Shown: one piece after another, positions 35,172 to 49,700 of the stretch
Numbering within the stretch: the stretch's first letter is position 1
Layout: every line of letters begins with the position of its first letter
Origin: Oscheius onirici
Lineage: Eukaryota; Nematoda; Chromadorea; Rhabditida; Rhabditidae
DNA: 64,000 nucleotides
Reading direction: 5' to 3'
Assembly (NCBI GenBank): GCA_932521025.1
Contig: OW051470.1
Location: 8,914,501 to 8,978,500, forward strand
The notes under the pieces: generated by a model
What the model saw: only the letters and a program-made list of their open reading frames with translations
The model's database searches: none
Told to the model about the DNA's origin: nothing
Translations under genes and position numbers: made by a program

Positions 35172-36070
35172 GGTCAGTCGCGTCTCTCTCTCTGTCTCTG
35201 CTCGTCTAGCGCACTCTCTTCCCCTCTCATCACTCGGCTCTGTCTAACCGTCTCTGCTCTCCTCTCTCTGCTCTCTGTTTCAGCAGAGACGCGTCGTCTG
35301 ACTGGGGAGAGAGACAGAGAGGGAGAGAAGACGCAGAGCTATCCTCCTTTCTTTGTCAATGGGGGAAATACGCGGGGATGGGGAGGCAGCTGCACTGCCT
35401 CATTTTTTTGTCTACTGGAAGATTAGATTGAGAGACAAGAGACAGAGGAACAGAGGTACAGAAAACAGACAGAAAGACAGAGAGACAAGGGGACAGAGGT
35501 ACGAAATGACACAGAGACAGAGGGACAGAGTGAAAGAGGGACATAGGGACATAGGGACAGAGAGACAGAGTGACAGAGAGTCTGACAGACTGACAGAGGG
35601 ACAGAGGGAGAAAATGACAGAGAGATGGAGAGACAGAGAGACTAAGAGACCGAAGGACAGAGGGACAGAGATAGAGAGACAGAGGGACAGGGACTGAGAG
35701 ACAGAGGCACAGAGGGACAGAAAAACAAATTGACAGAGTGACAAAAGACCGAATTACAGAGGGACATGGGGATAGAGGAGCAGAGGGACAGAGATGATTC
35801 ATACCTTTGTATTCTCAATAAATTTATTAATAAAAATGCACAATTGAGAGCTAGGTATATTATACACGACCCGTGTGTAATATTAACAAATTCGAAACAA
35901 TACTGCGCGGAATGGCTCTCTACAAATATCACTGGTTTGAAAAGAATGAGGGGGTTAAAAGCGCAATACTGTCGTGCCCGTAGTTAAAGAGGTCATATTA
36001 AATTTTACAAAAAGCCTGAGAGAGAGAGATAAAAAATCCCGTAATTTAAATGAAGTAAGGCCTAGATATT
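35172..36070. repeat. Intergenic region dominated by TCTCTGTC/GACAGAGG satellite
   Basis: About 35160-35360 is pyrimidine-rich (ctctctctgtctctgct), with a gagacagagagggagagaag stretch. About 35425-35800 is an imperfect GACAGAGGGACAGAGAG tandem array of about 375 bp. The apparent proteins there are repeat artefacts. The rest (35800-36070) holds the 3' flank of the Fat-like gene with AATAAATTTATTAATAAA near 35816-35835 and nothing coding. Confidence 0.9.
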
Positions 36071-37712
36071 TTAAAGGGCTTCCTCTGCTTCACTGTCGTC
36101 AATGTCGCAGATCGGAGCCGTCTTCTTTTCCTTCGTCGTGTCGTAAGTCTCGTCATAGTGTCTGTTATCATCGAAAAGGTTCCTGTGGGGCGGGAGAGGG
36201 ACAGCATTGGGACTGTCACTTCCGAGCCGTTCTTCAGCCGACAGAAGTGGTCGTCTTTGGGAGTCGGCACTGTCAGTGGCCTTGCGGATTGGAGGCTTCA
36301 TTGTCATGTAGTCGTCGTCACAGGCAATCCTGAAAAAAGTTGTGAAAATATGGCATTTCAGAAAAAAGTTTCAAAAGTCTATACGAGGGTGGCGAGGTAA
36401 TTAAAGCGTGTCTGCAGCTACGAAACTTGGCGGGGGATACTAATGTAAGTTTGCGCGGCAATTTAAAACGATTTAATTCGAAAAACAACGAAAACAGTGT
36501 TTTTGACTGAAGTTTATATGCTAGTGTTTCGCGCCATTTTATTAGTGCCCAGAACTTAGTGCCCACAATTTTTTTAGTCCTTGTTGAGTGTCTAGCGACT
36601 GGACGCACAATTTGTCAGTTTTTTTGCGGGCTGTTTCTAAAAATTAGGCGGGAAAGTTTATACAGTCGGACAATGTTTTGTTTAAAGGAGAGATAAAGGC
36701 CAAAAGCTTGCTAATTTCGGGACCCATTTTCTCCAAAATAGCATGCCAAAAATGAATACTCAGTCAACGAAATCTGAAGATGAGCAGTTAAAATTGGAGT
36801 TCGCCAAGTGAATTGGGGCAAATAGGAAAAACAAAGCAGTATTCAACTTTCTGTAAGTTTCCGCCAACTCATTTGAACTTTGGGGAATTGTTCAAATTTC
36901 TTTTGGAATTTGGTGACTCGAAAATTCAAGAAGATACCTTAGATATTCAAATTCAACGATATTTTGCTAACAATAAGAAAAAGTTCAAGAGATGGAGAAA
37001 TTTTTCAAACTTACGGGCTCAGGACAGTGTCTCCCACGTGAACGCGTCCTGTCAAAGCTTCTAGTCTGAAAAGTAACCATATCTTGAGTCAATGATAAGC
37101 TACTCACTTGAATCTTTCCTTCCTAACAGCTTCGCCGATCATCTCATCATCACCCCATCGTCTTTCTGGCTCGTCTATCGTAGTCGGGAGGCACTGGATC
37201 GAGTCTCCGAGAGGGTACCGATCTTGATTCAACTTTTCCAGCGACTCTTTGGCTCTTCGATCACGTCTGTCAGCTCTGGAGACACGGCTAGGACCACTGC
37301 CACTACTGGAGGATTCGTCGTCCAGACGGACGCCGATTCGGCGAAGAACTTCCAGTTGTTTTGAGTCGTAGGTTCCCATCTGAAAAATAGAGTTATTAGT
37401 TTGAGAGACAGAAAAAGACATACCTTGTCCACATCAGTAGCAGCACTACCGTAGTCGTGACTGCCCTTCTTCCAGAGAGCTTTTCCCGATCCTACCAGAG
37501 AAGGAGAGCGAGAGTCGCCTCTGGCGAAACGTTCCATCGGTCTTACTGTAACTGTTGGCAGTCCAGTCAACTGGGCCTGTTCCAGATTGCTCAGCTTGTT
37601 TCCTCTGAATCCTCTTGGTGGTAGTGGAGGTGGTACAGATGAAGGAGCAGAAGCCAGATGAGGATTGATCATGTGGGGAACAGAGACGTGCTCTCCGTAT
37701 TTTGGATCGCGC
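36071..37712 (-). CDS. FAT: Fat-like cadherin cytoplasmic tail exons
   Basis: Exons 37712-37424, 37378-37109, 37064-37015 and 36329-36071. The tail has a proline-rich motif (SSVPPPLPPRGFRG), a charged basic stretch (SRADRRDRRAKESLEKLNQD), a tyrosine-containing CDDDYMTMKPP, an acidic segment and a C-terminal DIDDSEAEEAL. PPLPPR is a candidate SH3/EVH1/WW ligand; this is inference from motif. The last residues are not a classical PDZ ligand. Confidence 0.85.
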
Positions 37713-40700
37713 CTGAAAGAATTTTTATTGTACTGGCTTTCTGACTGCCTCTGTCAGGAACATCGTTAGTTTCTCCCCTTTCATTTATCTTTCTCGTTAT
37801 CCTTCCGCCTAGGATATTCCCCAGGTTTGAATCATCCCGCCATGTGTTACCGTAGGCATGACCCCATGTCAGTGTTAACCGAGACCGTGCCAGCAAGGCG
37901 CATTTGCGGGGAAAGACTACTTTAGCGAAAAAACTTGGCACCCATTTTGAAAATAAGCTCGGCATGGCATCTTGAGCCTATGTTCAAATTGGGTGCCAAG
38001 TTTTCATGGTTCCCCCAAAAGTGCGCGCTGCTGGCACGGGCCCGGGTCCCCAGCCTATGTTACCGTAACCCGTCGTCGTCCGCGCCAATTCTCTGTTACC
38101 GCACTTTTCAATCTTTGCACCAGTCAGTGCTGTTGTTGTTGTTCTAGACTCTGTGCAGCTAGAATTTTTTTCGTGTTTTCTATCTCGTGAACCCTTTCTC
38201 TATCTTTGAAGAGAATAAATATTATTGAAAGTTTTTGGTTCACCCGGCTGTGAAAACTTTCCGAAGAACTTCGAGTCTTCGTGGACATTCTTTATCGAGT
38301 TTCTGCTTGGAAACCCTCTTTTCACCGGTAGCCAACCCGGTCGTACATCACTTTCAGCCGGTCAATCTCTGTCTCTCTCTCCCTCAAACTCACTTCATTC
38401 TCTTCATGCAATGGCAGAGCAGGATCAGTATCAGTGAACAGATCAAAATCAGAACGATGACCACTCCAATCACTACCCATTCACTGGTCTGAATCTTCCC
38501 AAAGTAGTTCTTGCTCTCTGAAATTTTTTGTTCTGCTCCTTCCAGTTGATACCCTTACCATCACACCGGTTCGTAGTCAGTCCATGAGTACAGTTACAAA
38601 TGTACCCGGCATTGGTCATTGATTGTCTCGGAATCGTGATGCATTCGCCACTTCCACAAGGATTTTCTTCACAGACGTTGTCCTCCTCCAGATCGCTATT
38701 GAAAATGTTCCGACTGGAACAGTGCTTTCCAGTGAATCCGTTGGGACACTTGCACATGTACTCGCCGTTCTGAAAATTGAATGGGATTAGTTGAGAAACT
38801 GGGGAAGAAGAGAGTGGGATTCTGCTGAGGAGATCTCTTGAAATTGGATACTCCTTCAGAAAGTTTTCCCACTCTCTTTTTCCAGAAAGACTCTGGTCTT
38901 CGACTTCAGTACTCCTAATGTTTCAGAAATCTCAAATCTTCGGTTTTTGTCGGACCTAGGGAAATTACGGTATCTCGATTCTTTTCTCTGGAAATAAATT
39001 CTTGTTAATGAATGACTCTTAACTCCAACTCTCATAGACGACGTGTACTGGGAGCTACAGTATACCCAGAAGATCTGTCTAGATACTGCACTTTTGTCTG
39101 TTCAGAACCTCGTTCTTTCCTCAGATTATCTTATGCATGCTCCGACCAAATAATCGTAACTCGCACTCTCTCAGTTTTTACGTTTTTTTCTAGTCTCATA
39201 GAGTGCCATCCTATTCAGTAGACTGCCCCCCCCCCCCCTAGATTTTTAGGTGTCTAGTCCCCAGACACGTTTCCCTGTCTGGACTATATTTTCTAATTCT
39301 TCCGCACTGATCCCTAACTTTTCCAGAACGTTTTCTGCCCCACAAAATCACGAAATTCTCACCTGAGTATGGAAGGGGATGCACTGAATTCCAGGTGGGC
39401 ACGGATTACTTCCACAGGGATCTCGGTCAATCTCGCAGTGAGTTCCCTCATATCTTGACGGACACAGGCAGGTGTAGCTCTTCCCAATTGCATGACAAGT
39501 GGCTCCATTCTTGCAGGGCACATCACTACAAGGATTGGACATGATGGCGCGACAGCTTGAGGCGGCGTTCTGGAGACGGAGTCCCTGTCGAGTTTTGGCC
39601 AAACTGCGACCATCGAGAGCAATCTGTCGGAAGCAGGCAATCACACCGTCCTTGACTGTGAAACTGGAGGCGTTTGGTCGTTCTATTTGTCCTCCGAATG
39701 TCAGAACTTGGCCGGCTGAACGGAGATTCAAAACGTCTGCTCCGGCTGGACTCCAGGCTTCTTCAGTCTCCTTGTCATTGACATTGAGACGGGTTCTTCT
39801 GCCTCGGCGACTGATTCGAACACGATGCCATTGACCGTCAGCTACCAGCACTTTTGACTTGACTATGCCTTCTCCAGAGCCGGCATCCCATCGGTATTCC
39901 AGGTGACCGGAATGGACTTCGAGAGAGTGGAAATCGCGATGTCCTTTGCCTGAAAAAAGAGTATAATTCATTGTCACTGTCTCTCAGAGTCTGAGATTCT
40001 CAGTATCTCTGTTTTTGAGCCACAGACTCGACAGTTCACACGCGTGCCTTGCTATTTTGAAGTCTCTGTGCCACTCACCTCCAAAGATGACTCCCTCGGA
40101 AGAAACCAGTCGAAGCTCGATATCCAGATCCATTCTGGTCTCAACGTCATTACTAATCAGCAGTTCAAAGAATCCATTTCCACTGACAGAAATCTCAGCT
40201 TCTTCCAGACAGCGTCCTTCATTCTTGCAAGCCGGTTCAGCGCACATATCTCCAGTTGTTCCAGGAGGACAAATACACTCGTATCCGAGAGCAGAATCCA
40301 CGTCCGGAGCACACATTTCGTGTTGAGCACAAGGAGATCGTGAGCAGGGATTGGCTGTAACGTCACATCGAGATCCGGCGAAACCTTCAGGACATGAACA
40401 TTCGGCGTAACGAGAATGAGCCGGGGCTACGAAGCCAGTTCCGTCGATGGAAACGACGAGAAGATCTTGATCCGAGAGTTCGACTCGTTCACGACATTCT
40501 CCTCGGACACACTGCCCTGCGGTACAGACTTCAGTCGTCAGTTGGTATTTCTGGAAATTTATTTTCATAAAAGAACCGTCGGTTTGGTGTTGAAAGCTCA
40601 AATTTTCCTATGGTAAGGTCCGAAAAGCCGCCGGCGGCGAAGCCGGCTGGTTTAGATTTATTACACGATAATCATGCATTTTCTGCATGTCGCGACATGC

Positions 40701-43700
40701 TAGCTCTCCAAATGTCGGGACTTGTCGTAGCAACTCTCATCCAAACTTCGCCATACGGTAGCCTATTTGGTCTAATCAACGAACTCAAGAAAAGAAGGTT
40801 CTTGAGAGTGTAAGGGCTGCGTCAAAGCTGTGTCTTGTTTGACATTGGCCTAATCAACTAACAGTAGGACTAGTGACTCTACAGACTCTGATAGATTGAC
40901 TCGTCTGTAGAAAGGAAACGACAAGCTATTCTACAAAGAGTTCTATCATAGCTAAGTGAAAGCGATTGACCTGGGAAGAACTGTCTGTTATCTTTATTTA
41001 CTAAAGTGCAATGGTGTCCGTCTGTCTGTCTGTCTGTAGTGGTGTCCGCACAGTTGTCGAGACTAGCGTAACATGTCAAGTTTTGCCACGTTAATCTTTT
41101 ATCGAACGAGATAGTTTTTTGAGGGGAACGCGTCTGGGGGAATCTAAACCATCTAAAGCGCAATGGTGTCAAAGCTTGGACGGCCGTTGTTACGTACGTG
41201 AGCGCCGCAGGCGCAAAGGGCGGCGAAAGCCGTCGTAGACGGCTGGTGAGACTGTAAAGGGCCCTTTGAAAAAGATTACGGTCCTGCAGTAACCTACAGT
41301 AATCTACGTAGAGCTGCAAAATTGTTCCCTTGATAAAACTTACCATGTTACTCTCATGAGCGATAGCAAACAGATCCTGTTTGAGTCTATTGTAGATGTG
41401 ATCCGGCTTCAGAAGACCCCGATCAACACCGTCGATTCCTCGAGAGACTGTGAACAGAACGTCAATGGAAGATTGGGGACTAGAACGGATGACACGGTCT
41501 GAAACTGACAGTTTTTTTGTATATGGGAAACTACTCACTACTCTTCTCTGTAGATTCCTGTATCGAGACCAGATTGATGTTCTCCGACCTCACATTCAAG
41601 TACTTGGCAAAAACGCGTCGGAAAGCTGCTGCATGTTTGGAGAGAAATTCCTTTGGACTGATTCCGAGGATTCTGATTGAGACGGCATGTTCCAGCGTGT
41701 CTTGTTGCAGAGAGACGACTTCGACCTCGACAAAGCTGACCGTATTGTACTTGCCGTCAGTGACAGAGACGTTCATGGCATGCAGTCCGTCGGGAATGTT
41801 GGCTTCTGCCCAGACACTTCCTGTTTCTGGATCGATTTTGAAACTGTGAGGGTTGCGGGATGTCGGCTGGACTGTTCTGGCAGTGGGTAGGGGTCCGATG
41901 ATGCTTCCTTCGACCAAAGAGTACCTGTAAAGAGAAGGTCATTTCTGTCCCTCTGTTTCTCTTTCGCTTACCGTAACATGTCCGCCACATCGTCATCTCT
42001 AGCCGTAACATTTCCAATCAGTCCTCCCTTGAACTCTCCCTTCAGAAGGCTCAACCTAATCTTCAGAGGAACGATCTTCGGCGGATGCCTGCTCTCTTCC
42101 TTGACGTAGATGGTCAGAGGACAGTCGGTCGACAAGCCACCCTTGTCCTCAGCAATGACGGTCAAGAGGAACTTTTCCTTCTTCGAATGATCCAGTCCGG
42201 CAGCTGTCACAATGTTCATGGACTCGTCCACCAGGAAGGAGCGGTGTCCTTCTCCTTTGAGAGTGACCTTGAAAGGACCACCGTTCTGAGGACCATCGGG
42301 ATCTCTGATAGTCATAGCCAAGACCACGTGTCCTGGAGTAACACTCTCCTGAACAACGGCGGTCATGTTACAGACGTCGAAAGTCGGGGGAGAGTCGTTC
42401 TCATCCAGAATGTCGATGTTGACAGTCACCTGAGATGTCAAGTTCCCGCCATCTCGTGCTTGGACAGTGAGACGGTAGTTTGTGACCTTCTCGTAGTCCA
42501 AAGGTCCGGAGACTATGATCTCGCCATTCTTGGTTATGTTGAAGGGGCCGGTGTTGTCCAGGAGGGTCAGTTCAACTCGTCCATAGTGCTCACTGTCGGC
42601 GTCGGAAACCTCGATCTGGAAGATGGTAGTATCAAATCGGTCCTTGTCTTACTGTCCCTCTGTCTCTGTGTCTCTGTGTCTTACTGTCTCTCAGACTCTC
42701 TCACTGTCAGACTTCCTGTCTCTCTGTCCCTTTGTTCGCCTAAATGACCCCAATGTGATCTCACAACTGACATCGTGGTACCCGAAAAAGTTATCAACAG
42801 CAAAGCCGTCTACGAGATGAAGCATCTGTTCATGGAGAACAAGTCTGCGGCTGACAAGGAAAACTGTCACACTTCGAGCTGTGGCAGTCCTAATAACTGA
42901 ACCTTGGGAATAAATCTCTGTCCCTCTGTTCCATGTTTCTGAACCCACCTTGATGACAACAGTTCCATTAACTGAATTCTCCTTGACCTCAGCTCTGTAG
43001 CTGTTCTTCGAGAAGATCGGAAGGTTGTCATTCTCATCCAGAACTTGAATAGAAACGAGAGTCCTCGACGATAATGGCGGAGTCCCAGAATCGGTGGCAA
43101 TGATACCAATACTGATGACTTTCTCCCTCTCGTAGTCCAAAGTATCTTTGAGGAAAATGTCTCCAGTTACAGTATCCAGTTTGACGAGCTTGTTGTGAGG
43201 ACCGTCTTCCAGAGCGTACTTGACAGTCTCGCCCTCATCTCCTCCCAAAGCTTTCACTGTCAGTAGGTTGTATCCGACCACTTCAGATTCCATGACTTGG
43301 ACGTTGTACTCTTTCCTCTCAAAGTCCGGTGGATTATCATTCTGGTCAGCTACAGTAATCTTGACAGTACACTTGGCATTCTTGGGCTTCTTTGGATCAG
43401 AGTCGGAGGCCAGAATGTGAAGAGTATACTGGTCACGTTCTTCCCTGTCCAGAGGGTTGGTGGCGGTGATGGCTCCACTGGTCTCGTCAATCTCGAAAAT
43501 TCCGTGTCCGTCAGCCAGAGAGTAGCGAACTTTTCCGAAGAGACCAGAGTCCTGAAAATGAAGTGGTTAGGGGGACAGAGAGATATAGAGACAAAGAAAG
43601 ACAGAGAGATGAGAAACAGAGAGTCAGAGAGACACAGATCAGAGAGTCGGAAAGTCAGAGAGTTGGAGAGACAGAGAGTCAGGGAGTCAAAGAACCAGAG

Positions 43701-46700
43701 AAACAGAGGGCAGAGAGACAAAGAGAGACAAAGAGACAGAAAGCTACAATAATCTTGACAAAGAGAGAGAGACAGAAACTGACCTTATCATCAGCATAAA
43801 CTCTCAGAATGAACAATCTCTCTTCATCAGTAGCTGGCTGATTTTCTTTGATCGTCGCCGAGTACTCTTTCCTGCTAAAGACCGGAGCATTGTCATTGAC
43901 CTCCTTCAGCCTGATGGTAACTTTCTGAAGACACTCCTTCTCCGGCTGCTTCATAGTAGACAAGATTCGGAACTGGTACTCGGAAGTCTTCTCAGCGTCC
44001 AGAGTTCCAGTCACTGTCAATTTTCCGTCCTTTGAGATGGCAAAGGGCAGCTCTTCAGATGTGATCAATTGATGTTCGGCGTCCTTTTCATCACTCTTCC
44101 AGAGGACAGTTTTAACCGGACTGTTCTCCTCAGCTTCAAAGTTCAGTTCCTCCAAGGAGCACTCTCTCGGCGCCGTATGGTTAACGTTGACCTTTACATC
44201 TACCGTCGTCGCATGTTTCCCGTCAAAGGCCAAGACTGTCAGATTGAAAAAATTGACAGTTTCGGGGATTGGTAGGCGAGAGACGGTCAGTGTTCCGGTA
44301 TCGTTAATGGCAAAAAGTCCGTCCTCATTACCTCTCTTGATGAACAGTCGCGTCTGATTGAACGGAGCCAGATCCTTGTCCCTCACAGACATTTTCAGAA
44401 TCGGCTGATTGACTTTCAGACGCTCCGGATAGATAACGACACTGTAGCTCTTCTCATCAAACTCCGGCTCCTCGTCATTGACATCCAGGACGTCTAGACG
44501 GAAAGCCTGGTCAGCATGATTTCCAGCCTCGTCGGTTGCTCTGACAGTGAGATCATAGAACGGTTCTCTCTCCCGATCCAGAGGTCCAGCAACCATCAAC
44601 CAGCCTGATTCTGGATCGATTTGGACATTTCCTTCATCCTGCAGTAGACTGAAGGCAACACCTCCAGGACCATCAGGGTCAGTGACTGAGAAGACAGTGA
44701 TACTGCTACCGATTGGGGCATCTTCAGAGATTTCCTGTAGGGTGTAACTGCCTTGAAAGATTGGAACATTGTCGTCCAGGCCATTGACACGGACAGTGAC
44801 CGTGGCTACGGAATGAGCGCCTCCGGGAGAGTCGGCTCGGACCAAAAAGCGCCATTCGTCTCTGTGCTCCGAGTCCAGAACTCCTCGGACGATGAGCTTT
44901 CCAGAGGCGCGCTCGACCATGATTGGGAGATCGTCTGATGGATCGACGAGAGCGTAGCGGACCACTTCGACAGCTGAAAATGGATTTACTGTCTCTGTCC
45001 CTGGTAATACTTCGGCTGGCTTCCCCTATTTGAATATTTGCGCGGAAACCTGCGTCGTCGTCAAAGGCCCAAATTTCTCGTTTTTCATCATTTTCCACCC
45101 CTTTGTAGACTTTCTAAGTGCGTTTATCGAATTCTGCGTGAAAAACCAACCCAAAAACATGCATAAAGCAGGAAAATACGCCGATTTTCGAAAAACGGCT
45201 CGAACGGAAGAAAAATGATCATTTTTGTTTATTTCGGTCAAATTTCATTCTTTTTATATGTTCTTGAATTGGTTTTTCACGCAGAATTTGATAAAAGCAC
45301 TTAAAAAGTCGATAAAGGGGTGCAAAATAGTGAACAACGAGAAATTTCTGTCTCTCTGTCTCATCACTCACCTGGATCAATCTGCTGCAGCTTTCCAATA
45401 ACCGTCCCAACCGGAGAATTCTCTCTGATATCAAAAATGAAGTGATTGTTCGGAAACTTTGGAACAGCAGTGGCATCCGACAAGACAGTAACTTCGATCT
45501 CTGTCGTGGCCGAGTGCGGAGGATTCGCCATGTCTGTAGCCTTTGCGACTAGTTGATAAGTTGTTCCTACTAAAAACAACCAATTAGAAATGGATGAATC
45601 GATTAGAACACACCTGATCTCTCGACCTTCCCAGCCAAAGTTAGGATTCCCAGTCTTGGATGGAGTTTGAAGAGACCAGAAGAATCCGAAACTAGGGTGT
45701 ACTCGATGGAGTCATTTTCGTCCTCATCCGTTGCCAGGACCATCAGGATCGAATCGCCTTCCTTAGCGGCTGCTGTGATGGAGCACGAGTATTTTTTCGA
45801 CACGAAAACTGGCTCCTGGTCATTCTGATCGATGATGTTCAGAGTCAGTGTCGAGAAGGCTCGTCTTCCCAGTTTGTCCTCAACGATCAGGGGAATCCTA
45901 AAAGAGTTCATAAACCGAAAAAGAGAAAAAACTTACACATAGTTTGAATTGTTCCTCCGGCTGACGGATCTCTTCTGATAGACCTTTCCAGTAGCTTTCT
46001 CAATCTTGACTGGCCAGGCTTTGTTGTCCTTTCCTCCCCCTAAGGTATACTGTAGTGGAGCTACTCCGTCCTTTGCTTTGACTATCAAGAGAGCTGACTT
46101 GTTCTCCACGGCTCTGAAATTTTCAGCTTTAGAAAGAAAAAGTTGCAAATTTTGAAACGTTTCAAGCAAAAGGAAAACAGAAAAAAGTCAGAGAACTGAA
46201 CCCGGACCCCGCGGACTGTAATCAGCGCCACTTGCCACTGAGCTATTCAGGCAAGTCGCTGCCGCACGCCAGACGGACTTATAAAGCTTTTTCTTCTTTG
46301 CTATCGTAGCGGGAACCATGAACTGTACATCCAAAAAGAAGTCACAGTCCGTTCCGCTGTCTCCTCTTTTCCCTGTACTCATATGCAAAATTATAAAACT
46401 AACATGTTCTCTCTGACTCCGACCACATATTGACTCTGCTCAAATCTGGGGGCCGGTTGTTTTTGTCCCGTCACAACGATTGATACTTTTAGTTGTCCGT
46501 ACGAGGTGAAGATGCCATCAGAGACGGACACGTTGAGCATTTTCTCGGCGTTCAGGACGTCTTCTTGGTCGATGGCTCTGACGAGTGTTACCTAAATTTT
46601 TTCGTCATTTTTTAAATAAAAATTCTTACCTCTCCAGTCTGAGTGTCCACACTGAAGAGACTGTCATCTCCGTCAATGACAGAGTATTGTACACCGTGGC

Positions 46701-49700
46701 TTGGAAGGGAGGATACAGTATCCTCGTCCGTGACGCTCATGATCGTGATAAACTGTCCAGGCAGGGCAGTGTCGGCCACGTCGGCAGAAGCAAAAGGCTG
46801 AACGAAGCGAGGAACTTCATCATTGACGTCCAAGACATTCAATAGCAGACGAGCTTCTTCAGAGAGCAGAGTCTTGTCCGTCGCGATGACTTTCATCTCG
46901 TACTTTTGCTGTTCCTCATAATTCAGCTGCTTGGCCAGAGTTATCATGCCCGTATCCATGTCAATTTTAGCGACTGAAACAAGCGTAAAATCCTACTGTT
47001 AAAAAAAAACAAAAATATTTCCTTTCTGCGGACTCGAACCCGGATCGCTCCCGCGTGAATTTCTCAAACCCACTACACCAAAAGTGCAAAAATTTGAAAG
47101 TCGAATAACTTTTAGCGCGAAGGAATAAAATTCTTTTTCAAAAAAAGAAACATCTCAATGAGCTGAGTTTTTTTGTAGTTGACCATTTTTTGTACCTCCT
47201 AATACCAAAAAGTTATATAGGTTTTTTGGCCGATTTTCAAAGCTACCGTAACCCATGATCCAAAAAAAATCCAAACTGTCCCAAAAGCTCTCAATAATTG
47301 TTCTTTTGTAGTCGATTACCCCCAGAATTTTTTTTGGCGAATCGGATGAGTTTGAAGGGTAGCTGTCGTACTAACGAAAAAAATACTTTTGACGTGCTCT
47401 AATAAGTCTGAGACGTGAATCTTACCACTAGAATCCTGTCCAGTTAGACTGTAAGTCACGACGTCTCCCTCATCCTTATCCAGAGCCAGGACTGTTGCCA
47501 AGACTGTCCCAATCGGAGCAGTCTCTGTCACATTGGCTCGATAGATTGGACTCTCAAAGACTGGAACATTGTCCTTACTTCCCAGAACCTGGAAAACTCG
47601 GATTTTTTTGCTATAAATTAGTTTACCTTGATGTTTACAGTAACCTGACTGATCATGTTCTTTCTCGTCACGTCCTTAGCCTCGACCGTTAGACTGTACT
47701 GGTCATTTGATCCAGATAGTTCTTTCCTGAGCTTGATAACTCCGGTCTCAATGTCAATGTCGAAGAGTCGACTGGCATCCCCTTCTGTGATAGAATAGAC
47801 CAAGACTCCGTTTGTGTTGCTGATGGCTTTGACGGAGAGAATCTGGAACTTTTTTGATATTGAAAGTCTGAGAGACTGGAGACAAAGAGAGGCAGCAAAA
47901 AAAGTTACCTGAATTCCAACAGCCGATTTCCTCAGTATCGAAGCCTCATACTTGTTCGCTGTAAACAGAGGACGAGCTTTTTCGACAACCTTGACGACAA
48001 CTTGGGCAGACGACTTCAGCGGCGGTGTTCCTTTGTCACTGGCCTCGACGGTAAACTTGTAAACGGCGAGATCTTCGAGTTTTCCGGCTACGGTAATCTT
48101 TCCATCGTGCTTGTTCAATTTGAGCTGGCTGGGAATGTCGGGGGAAGAGTACTGTACCATTCCGTTGGATCCTGAAATTTTTAGTCAAAAGTTGGTGTAA
48201 ATGGGTCTCGAAACTAATGAAACAAACTACTGTTCAAAAGTATAGGAAGTTGGCTAAAACTCACCAGAATCATGATCCACTGCCTTGATTGAAAGAAGCT
48301 TGTCTCCAGATTTTGAAGTAACACTGGCAATGACTTCATACGGCTCGTTGACAAAAGTTGGAGCATTGTCGTTGACGTCGGCCACAGTGACGGAAACTAT
48401 GCAATGAGCAAATTGTACTGGATGATCGGTAGTTTTTGCCTAAAATGAATAATTTTAAATGGGCATGTTTCTTCCTCCTCCCCCTCCTACCCAAACTTGG
48501 ATTTTTGGGGGAGGTGGGGGAAATTTAAATTTTCCGCCTCTCGTTTGCATTTTCCAGCTTTGTTCCAGTGAGCAAAGTTGTAGCCCTGATCAAGCTCTAC
48601 AACTTTGCAGAGCATTGCAACGCTTGAAAATGCTGTTATCACTATGAAAAATGACCTGTCCCTTTGATGACAAGTTTTGACTTAGAATCACTTTTTCACA
48701 GCATTTTCACGCTTCCCAACGTTCTGCAAATTGTAGAGTTTGATCAGGGCCAAAACTTTACCCACTGGTACAAAGCTGGAAAATGCAAACGAGAGCCGGA
48801 AAATTTAGATTCCCCCCACCGACCCCCAAAAACCCAAATTTAGGGGGGATTCCATCCGTCTCTCTGTCTCTGTCCTTCTCTGTCAACCTACCTGAATCAG
48901 AATTCGAACCACAGCCTGCTCCTCACGATCAAATCCAGGTCCGGCCAGGTAAACGACCCCAGTTCCCTGATTCACGATGAAGCGCTCATCAGTCGTCAAA
49001 GGTGTGTAGATTACAGTCGACCCGTCTCTAGCTCCAGAAGCTGTCACTGCCGTCAAGAAGGGACGATCCGTAAAGTTGGTGTTTTCTTGGACCGTCACAG
49101 CATACTCTCCACATCTCAATTGACTCTTCTTCACCACTTCCATTTCAATTGTAGCCGTGTCCAGATGCACTCCGTCCGTCACTCCAACTTCCAGCTTGTA
49201 ATTATTTTCTGTCATTTTGCTCGAATTTTCTGACGTGTACAAAATGTCTCCAGTTGCTGGATCTATTGAGAAAAGATGACCGAGGTTCTTGGACTTCAGG
49301 AAATAGCGAAGTTGAATAGAAGAATCCCTGTCCTCGGCTTGGACGTGAGCAATTTTGACACCAGGAATCAGAGGAAGCAGAATCTTGGTCTTGTAGACAG
49401 CCTGATCAAACTTCGGAGCCTCGTCGTTCTCATCTTGAACGGTGACGGTTACCTGAAAAAGTTTTTTAGGGGGTTTAATTGTGTGTTAATTAAATTTTAC
49501 GGACACGTTTTGAGATATGATTGCTTAGGGTATGGTTTCTTTGCAAAAAGATCATGATTTTTAATGGATTATTTTTTGTTTAGTTAATGAGTTTTATATT
49601 GAAATGACATGGTTATACAAGGTTAGCAACGCCGTTATCAGAGTAGAGTTCCCTTCTTTTGCAAAGTCTGGCAATCTGTCCCTTACAATTACTTCTTTCC

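Noticed and set aside
35353-35932. Overlapping 110-150 codon frames on both strands
   Set aside because: Composition is pure SLCP/RDRE type, from the GACAGAGG satellite; there are no splice sites or homology.
40879-41538. 219-codon minus-strand frame overlapping a Fat exon
   Set aside because: Only the first part overlaps the true exon 41498-41344 in another frame. The rest crosses a GTCT microsatellite and a dispersed repeat.
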